Source: Stutzerimonas chloritidismutans AW-1
GTDB lineage: Bacteria > Pseudomonadota > Gammaproteobacteria > Pseudomonadales > Pseudomonadaceae
NCBI RefSeq assembly: GCF_000495915.1
Contig: NZ_AOFQ01000023.1
Coordinates: forward strand, 1 to 38,945
Length of the DNA: 38,945 nt
Reading direction: 5' to 3'
Shown: in pieces, positions 34,422 to 38,945 of the stretch
Numbering within the stretch: position 1 is the stretch's first letter
How the letters are laid out: every line of letters begins with the position of its first letter
Notes under the pieces: model-generated
Databases searched by the model: none
What the model was told of the DNA's origin: nothing
The model's input: only the letters and a program-made list of their open reading frames with translations
Made by a program: the position numbers and the translations under genes

Positions 34422-34489
34422 GGCCAATAGCCGACAATGACGACACTGGAAATCCCCGCCTGTGAGCGTCGGCTCAGGGCGGGACAGCG

Positions 34490-34640
34490 TCATCCAGCTA
34501 CCTGCGCCACTGACTCAGCCTTGTCCAGCCGGCCGCGCCGCACGAACAGACTGACCAGCCGTTGACGGATCGCCACCTGGAGTTCCGCCAGTTGTTCCGG
34601 CGTGATGCGAATTTCACCCGCTCGACGAGCGCAACACCGG
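34490..34640 (-). pseudogene. C-terminal remnant, possibly of an IS91-family transposase
   Basis: On the minus strand a short frame reads EIRITPEQLAELQVAIRQR, then LVSLFVRRGRLDKAE and stops. The helix-plus-RRG pattern recalls the C-terminal region of IS91-type transposases. Only ~45 codons can be followed, so this is a weak call. Confidence 0.25.
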
Positions 34641-34692
34641 CGCCGCCTACGCCAAGAACCGGCGAATCGAACTCAAACTCACGAACCGCTGA
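34612..34692 (+). pseudogene. 3' end of an OmpA/MotB-type gene
   Basis: The plus strand reads PLDERNTGAAYAKNRRIELK and ends LTNR-stop, the C-terminal signature of OmpA/MotB peptidoglycan-binding domains. Nothing upstream continues it. It overlaps the last 14 bp of the AraC-type gene on the other strand. It is a remnant of a host gene left at this junction. Confidence 0.5.
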
Positions 34693-35521
34693 GCGCCGCG
34701 TCACCGCGCTGCTGCGCCAGCCAGTCGCGCGGGGCGCAGCCCATGCGCACGCGGAAGGCGCGCGCCAGAGCGTTCGGGCTGCCGTAGCCGACGCGGTCGG
34801 CCACCACCGCCACCGGCCGCCCCTGCTTGAGCAGGGTGCAACTGACGTTCATCCGCCAGTCGGCCAGATAGTCGCCCGGCGTGACGCCCACCGCGTCCTT
34901 GAACGCGGCGGCGAAGCGCGCGCGTGACATGCCCGCCTTCGCCGCCAGCGCCTCGAGCGACCACGCGGTCTGCGGCGCATCGTGCATGGCGGTTATGGCG
35001 CGCGCGAGTTTCGGGTCGGCCAGGCCCGCCAGCAGTCCGGTGGCGCCAAGCCGCCCATCCATCAGATAACGCAGCAACTGGATCAGTAGCAACTCGCACA
35101 AGCGGTCGATGGCGGCCTGCCGACCGCACTGGTCGCGCTCGGCTTCGGCAAACAGCAACTCTAGCGTCGGCCCGAGGCCGGGCAAGTCCGCCAACGGAAT
35201 CAGCAGCATCGACGGCAAGGCCATGGCCAACGGATTGCCCGTCGAAGCGCCCAGGTCGACCTCCGCACACAACAGCTCAGCGGTATCGCCGGGGGCGGCG
35301 ACAAAACGATGCGACGCCACGCGCGGATAAAACAGCAGGCTCGGCTCGGTAACCAGCAGATCTTCATGCACGGGCGAACGCGCCGTAATCGGGCCGCGCC
35401 GCACCAGATGGATATAGCCATGCGGCGCCGCGTAATGATGCTGCCCACAGAAGGCGCCGCTGTGAAAAACGCGCGCCGAAAGCGAGTAGTGCCGGAGCAA
35501 GCCGGCCAGTCGATCCGCCAT
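34679..35521 (-). CDS. AraC-family transcriptional regulator
   Basis: A 280-aa regulator with an N-terminal cupin-like sensing domain (HYAAPHGYIHLVRRG ... LLCAEVDLGA) and a C-terminal AraC double helix-turn-helix: WSLEALAAKAGMSRARFAAA, then TPGDYLADWRM, then VVADRVGYGSPNALARAFR. I use the ATG at 35521, where GGAGAGTGG is well placed, although the frame is open to 35587. It faces away from the AhpD-like and cytochrome P460 genes, which are its likely targets. The inducer is unknown. Confidence 0.85.
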   Translation of the reverse strand: MADRLAGLLRHYSLSARVFHSGAFCGQHHYAAPHGYIHLVRRGPITARSPVHEDLLVTEPSLLFYPRVASHRFVAAPGDTAELLCAEVDLGASTGNPLAMALPSMLLIPLADLPGLGPTLELLFAEAERDQCGRQAAIDRLCELLLIQLLRYLMDGRLGATGLLAGLADPKLARAITAMHDAPQTAWSLEALAAKAGMSRARFAAAFKDAVGVTPGDYLADWRMNVSCTLLKQGRPVAVVADRVGYGSPNALARAFRVRMGCAPRDWLAQQRGDAALSGS

Positions 35522-35638
35522 TCCACTCTCCATATAAGACGATAGGTTACGTATTTGATACTTTACGTGCCATATCGTACCAAACAAAGGGCGATCATGC
35601 CCACGTGCTCTTGCACCTCACCCACTACGGAGATAGAC

Positions 35639-36172
35639 ATGACCCAAATCGCCCCCCTGACCATCGACACCGCTGACGCCGCTACCGCTGCCACACTCAA
35701 GGCCGTCAAAGCCAAGCTTGGCATGGTGCCGAACCTGTTCGCCACGCTGGCCCACGCGCCGGCGGCGCTCAATGGCTACCTCGGCTTGTCCGAAACGCTG
35801 GGCACCGGCCGCCTGAATGCCTCCCAGCGCGAGATCGTTGCGCTCGCTGCCGGTCAAGCCAATCGCTGCCAGTATTGCCTGAGCGCACACACCCTGATCG
35901 GCAAAGGTGCCGGACTGTCGGCAGAGGCCATCGCCGCGGCCCGCACCGGCCAGGCGGCCAACGCACTTGACGATGCAATCGCCGGCTTTGCCCGCGCGCT
36001 GGTCGAGCAACGCGGCGTGGTGTCGGCCGACGCCATGGCCAACTACCGCCGCGCGGGGCTCGACGACGGCCTGATACTGGAAGTGATCGCCAACGTCGCG
36101 CTGAACACGCTCACCAACTACACCAACCACATCGCCGACACCACGGTGGATTTCCCCGTGGTCGCCGTCTGA
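35639..36172 (+). CDS. AhpD/carboxymuconolactone-decarboxylase-family protein
   Basis: A 177-aa protein of the AhpD-like fold. The redox pair Cys-x-x-Cys is in ANRCQYCLSAHTLIGK, with the family His two to three residues on. Such proteins act as alkylhydroperoxidase-type thiol peroxidases or detoxify carbonyl compounds. The start at 35639 is set by CGGAGATAGAC ahead of the ATG. The cytochrome P460 gene follows 27 bp later, so the two are likely one operon controlled by the AraC regulator. Confidence 0.85.
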   Translation: MTQIAPLTIDTADAATAATLKAVKAKLGMVPNLFATLAHAPAALNGYLGLSETLGTGRLNASQREIVALAAGQANRCQYCLSAHTLIGKGAGLSAEAIAAARTGQAANALDDAIAGFARALVEQRGVVSADAMANYRRAGLDDGLILEVIANVALNTLTNYTNHIADTTVDFPVVAV

Positions 36173-36199
36173 TCTCCATAGGCATATAAGGAGAACACG

Positions 36200-36748
36200 A
36201 TGAAAATCGCACTCACCGGCGCTCTGCTCGCCAGCGCCCTCGTCCTGCCACTGGCCGTCACGGCCGGCGACTTTTCGCCCTATGTGGACAGCCAGGGCGG
36301 CATCAGCCGCCCCACAGACTTCCGCACAAACTTCGTCCACCTGGGCTCATATGCGGTGTTGGACGAAAAATCCGCCTCTCGCGGCTTGCACGATGTGTAC
36401 ACCGAAAAGGCCTCGGCCGAGCACTACCGCAAGACCGGCAAGTTCTTGGACGGCGCCACGCTGGTGAAAGAGATCCGCAAGCTCGAAACCAGCGCCATGA
36501 CCACTGGCAACCCTGTGGTCTGGGGTTCCGATGCGGCCGTGTGGTTCGTGATGGTCAAGGACGCCAAAGGCCGTTTCGCCAGCAACCCCTTGTGGGGCGA
36601 CGGCTGGGGCTGGGCGCTGTTCAAGGCCGACGCCCCCGCCAAGAATGTCGCCGTCAGCTACGAAGCCGACTGCATGGGCTGCCATGTGCCGGCGGCCAAG
36701 ACCGACCGCGTATTCATCCAGGGCTATCCGACACTGACCCAGCACTGA
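36200..36748 (+). CDS. Cytochrome P460-family protein
   Basis: A 182-aa secreted c-type haem protein. A signal peptide (MKIALTGALLASALVLPLAVTA) is followed by a P460 domain, and the haem-binding CMGCH is near residue 157. Known P460 cytochromes oxidise hydroxylamine or handle nitric oxide, while many relatives have other, unknown roles. AAGGAG lies ahead of the ATG. Coupled to an AhpD-like protein, it may serve in oxidative or nitrosative stress. Confidence 0.85.
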   Translation: MKIALTGALLASALVLPLAVTAGDFSPYVDSQGGISRPTDFRTNFVHLGSYAVLDEKSASRGLHDVYTEKASAEHYRKTGKFLDGATLVKEIRKLETSAMTTGNPVVWGSDAAVWFVMVKDAKGRFASNPLWGDGWGWALFKADAPAKNVAVSYEADCMGCHVPAAKTDRVFIQGYPTLTQH

Positions 36749-36821
36749 CTTGCTGCCGGGTTACGCTTCGCGCAGGATGGCACCTCCGTCCTGCGCGAGC
36801 CACCCTTTCCGGAAGCGCGCC

Positions 36822-37422
36822 ATGCCGACACTCGACGCCTTTCTGACCGACGTCCGCGCCTGCACGCGCTGCGCACCGCATCTGCCACACGGCGTGCAGC
36901 CGGTCTTCCAGTTTCACCCGAGTGCGCCCATCCTCATCGCCGGCCAAGCACCGGGGGCCCGGGTCCATGCCTCAGGCGTGCCCTTCGACGACGCCAGCGG
37001 CGCGCGTCTGCGCGCCTGGCTGGGCGTGGACCGCGACACCTTCTACGACCCTACCCGCATCGCCATTCTGCCCATGGGCTTCTGTTATCCGGGCACCGGC
37101 AAAAGCGGTGACCTGCCGCTACGCCCGGAGTGCGCCCCCCGCCTGGCGCGAAGCCTTCATGCAGCGTTTCGAGCGCCTGTCGCTGGTCATCGTGCTGGGC
37201 AGCTACGCCATGGACTACCACCTCGGTACTGGCAAGACGCCGCTCACCCGGGTGGTCGAAGCCTGGCGCGAGCACTGGCCGCAAGCGTTCCCCCTGCCTC
37301 ACCCTAGCCCGCGCAACAATCGCTGGCTGGTGCGCAACCCCTGGTTCCAACAAGACGTGCTGCCCGCGCTGCAAGCACGCGTCCAGGCAGTCCTCACCGC
37401 CAACCCCAAGGAAACCCCATGA
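36822..37422 (+). pseudogene. Uracil-DNA glycosylase-family gene, frameshifted in a C run
   Basis: From the ATG at 36822 the frame reads a UDG-superfamily protein: CTRCAPHLPHG, the GQAPGARVHASGVPFDDASG active-site region, FYDPTRIAILPMGFCYPG. At about 37135 the frame changes: gcgccccccgcc has six C where five would keep the frame (ECAPAWREAF). The second frame continues correctly with IVLGSYAMDYHLG and PLPHPSPRNN, the late UDG motif, to 37422. Joined, it is a normal family member of ~200 aa. This is a one-base insertion, real or a sequencing error. The stop overlaps the next start (ATGA). Confidence 0.75.
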
Positions 37423-37538
37423 CCGACGACACCGCCGCCATTACCGAGCTGCTGCACAAGTACTACGACACCCTGGCCTGGGCGAACGGAGACAGGCACC
37501 GGCTTTGGAGCGATGAACGACGGCTTCAGGTGCGGTAG
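37419..37538 (+). pseudogene. Truncated NTF2-like (SnoaL-type) gene
   Basis: It starts on the ATGA overlap with the glycosylase gene and reads MTDDTAAITELLHKYYDTL, the usual opening helix of NTF2-like proteins. It then passes at about 37476 into unrelated residues and stops after 39 codons. A full member is about 120-150 aa, so this is the stump left at a deletion or insertion junction. No IS end is visible there. Confidence 0.5.
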
Positions 37539-37605
37539 CTGACGCCTGGGACCTCAATCACCGTATGACCGGGTCGAAAGCGGTCCTTTCTCTGACAACA
37601 TCGCC

Positions 37606-38490
37606 CTAGCCCGCACTCAACCCCCACAACACATCCAGCACATGTTGCGTAGGCCGCTCGACGTCCCCACCACGGTGGGCAATACCAAGTTGACGCCACA
37701 ATAAGGGCTGTAATGGCCGCATGACGATCCTGGTATCGGGCAATGGCGTGGAGGCTTCATGCGGCAACAACGTCGCACCATAACCGGCCGCCACTAGGCT
37801 TTTGATCGCATCGTTGTAGTTCAGTTGAATACGCGGCGTGGGCTGCCGTCCATCACTGGCGAACCACTCCGAGGTCAAGCGCGAAAGCCGAGTAGTTTTG
37901 TCATTCAGAATTAATGGCTGGGCGGCCAGCCAACCGGGGGTCACAACATCCGGGCATTCCCAGCGAGCCGGCAAGAAGGCCATGACCGGGTCCCGCCGCC
38001 ATGGCTCGATCCGCAATTCCTTCACCGGGGTCTGTGGCAGCGCGACCAGACCGATCTCCAAAGAGCCCTCGGCAAGCTTCTTCAAAGTTTCCTGCGACGT
38101 GAGCACCGCGACCTGCACATCGATAGCGGGATGGCGTTGGCCCAACGTCTCCAAAGCTTGCGGCATCAACTGTGCGATGGCCCCTGTGGAGGCACCCAGC
38201 CGCACACGCCCGGCCAAGCCCTGCACCTGACGCTCCACGTCCTCAAGCGCCTGCTCCGCATCCGCCAACAGACGCCGCGCGCGCTCCACCAGCGTTTCTC
38301 CAATCGCCGAAGGCTGAATGCGCCCACGTGTGCGCGACAACAGCTTTCCGCCAACCCGCGACTCCAGGTCGGCAATATGCAAACTGACCGTGGGTGGCGC
38401 GAGGTGCAGCACACGGGCCGCCTCGGCAAACGAACCCAGGTCGGCAATGGCCACCAACGTGCGCAGACGGTCCAGGCTGATTTCGCGCAT
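37606..38490 (-). CDS. LysR-family transcriptional regulator
   Basis: A 294-aa LysR-type regulator with an N-terminal HTH (LDRLRTLVAIADLGSFAEAA ... LAPPTVSLHIADLE) and a periplasmic-binding-like effector domain from about residue 90. AAGGAG precedes the ATG. It is divergent from the argC-type gene, and the shared 114-bp interval contains a long palindrome. The effector is unknown. Confidence 0.85.
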   Translation of the reverse strand: MREISLDRLRTLVAIADLGSFAEAARVLHLAPPTVSLHIADLESRVGGKLLSRTRGRIQPSAIGETLVERARRLLADAEQALEDVERQVQGLAGRVRLGASTGAIAQLMPQALETLGQRHPAIDVQVAVLTSQETLKKLAEGSLEIGLVALPQTPVKELRIEPWRRDPVMAFLPARWECPDVVTPGWLAAQPLILNDKTTRLSRLTSEWFASDGRQPTPRIQLNYNDAIKSLVAAGYGATLLPHEASTPLPDTRIVMRPLQPLLWRQLGIAHRGGDVERPTQHVLDVLWGLSAG

Positions 38491-38507
38491 GAGTCACTCC
38501 TTGTTCA

Positions 38508-38545
38508 GAAAAGCTGAATTTCATCGTTTAGAAATTCAACTTTTC
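38508..38545. promoter_or_regulatory. Long palindrome between the LysR gene and argC
   Basis: GAAAAGCTGAATTTC and GAAATTCAACTTTTC are inverted copies with 14 of 15 matching, 8 bases apart. It starts 18 bp upstream of the LysR start codon and ends 59 bp before the argC start. It is a likely operator or promoter overlap site for the LysR regulator. Confidence 0.6.
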
Positions 38546-38604
38546 CTATCTTAGCCCCTCACTGAAGATTGGAACTCCTGATTTCCTATGTCCGAGAGCA
38601 TTCC

Positions 38605-38945
38605 ATGGCAAGTCCTCTTATATTCATCGACGGCGACCAAGGCACCACCGGGTTGCAAATCCATCAACGTCTACGCGACCGGACCGATCTGCGGCTTATC
38701 ACGCTCAGCCCCGAACATCGCAAGGATCCGCAACGTCGCGCCGAAATCATCAACGCCTGCGACATCGCGATTCTCTGCTTGCCCGACCAAGCCGCACGCG
38801 ACGCTGTAGCGAGCATCGAAAACCCCGCCGTTCGGGTGATCGATGCGAGTTCGGCGCACCGCACCCATCCAGACTGGACCTATGGTTTCGCGGAGATGAA
38901 CTCGCAGCAGGCCCAACGCATCGCCACGGCACGGCGGGGGGGGGA
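38605..38945 (+). CDS. argC: N-acetyl-gamma-glutamyl-phosphate reductase (type 2 ArgC), 5' part
   Basis: An open frame to the window edge, at least 110 codons: [20 protein letters not shown] has the N-terminal nucleotide-binding turn of type 2 ArgC (DGxxGTTG), followed by [13 protein letters not shown] and VIDASSAHR. The enzyme reduces N-acetylglutamyl phosphate in arginine synthesis. The catalytic Cys would lie beyond the edge. The last bases are a G run (cggggggggga), which looks like a poor-quality contig end. Confidence 0.85.
   Translation, partial: MASPLIFIDGDQGTTGLQIHQRLRDRTDLRLITLSPEHRKDPQRRAEIINACDIAILCLPDQAARDAVASIENPAVRVIDASSAHRTHPDWTYGFAEMNSQQAQRIATARRGG

Overview
The left half of this window is a Pseudomonas-type chromosome, most like the P. 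stutzeri (Stutzerimonas) group. The evidence is the high GC, the pair fpr (-) / LysR (finR-like, +), and the order erdR-like regulator, EamA transporter, DTW protein, PA3611-like secreted protein, phosphoketolase, MBL-fold RNase, LOG protein, recX, recA. That order follows the PA3604-PA3617 stretch of P. aeruginosa as I remember it. No database was searched.

Region 1 (1-17.9 kb) is core genome: two OmpA-type lipoproteins, a serine hydrolase, DinG helicase, a CopD-like membrane protein, a YchJ-like SEC-C gene with a frameshift, fpr/finR, and the block listed above. It ends inside recA. Only the last ~183 codons of recA remain, and the Walker A and B regions are absent from the window.

Region 2 (17.9-23.5 kb) starts at that broken recA. 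It is clearly more AT-rich and carries four overlapping genes. Two encode tyrosine recombinases with complete-looking catalytic residues, one encodes a recombinase-like protein whose catalytic residues look decayed, and one encodes a small protein with a coiled-coil-like C-terminal half. I read it as the integration module at the left end of an island targeting recA. The layout resembles the gamma-mobile-trio (GmtX/Y/Z) elements, but that identification is tentative.

Region 3 (23.5-29.1 kb) is cargo. It holds two small unknown genes, a decayed SdiA-regulated-domain gene, and two diverged copies of a small integrase unit. These units (a 206-aa integrase, inverted-repeat ends, and hairpins at both ends of the gene) flank a metal cluster: CsoR-type repressor and DUF3147 protein, divergent from a His-rich CzcI-like protein, a HupE/UreJ protein, a membrane anchor protein and a 42-aa lipoprotein. 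A G/C-tract operator lies between the two transcription units.

Region 4 (29.06-34.7 kb) is a chain of successive insertions. Integrase unit 2 is cut by an IS21-family element, which is cut by a Tn3-family transposon. The 5' end of the Tn3 transposase gene is cut by what I recognise as the IRi end of a class 1 integron/Tn402, and that is cut by an intact IS1182-like element with 19-bp perfect ends. Two gene-end remnants follow.

Region 5 (34.7-38.9 kb) has an AraC regulator divergent from an AhpD-like protein and a cytochrome P460, a frameshifted uracil-DNA glycosylase-family gene, a truncated NTF2-like gene, and a LysR regulator divergent from an argC-type gene that runs off the end. The 5' part of recA and the right end of the island are not in this window. 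No tRNA, rRNA or CRISPR array was seen.
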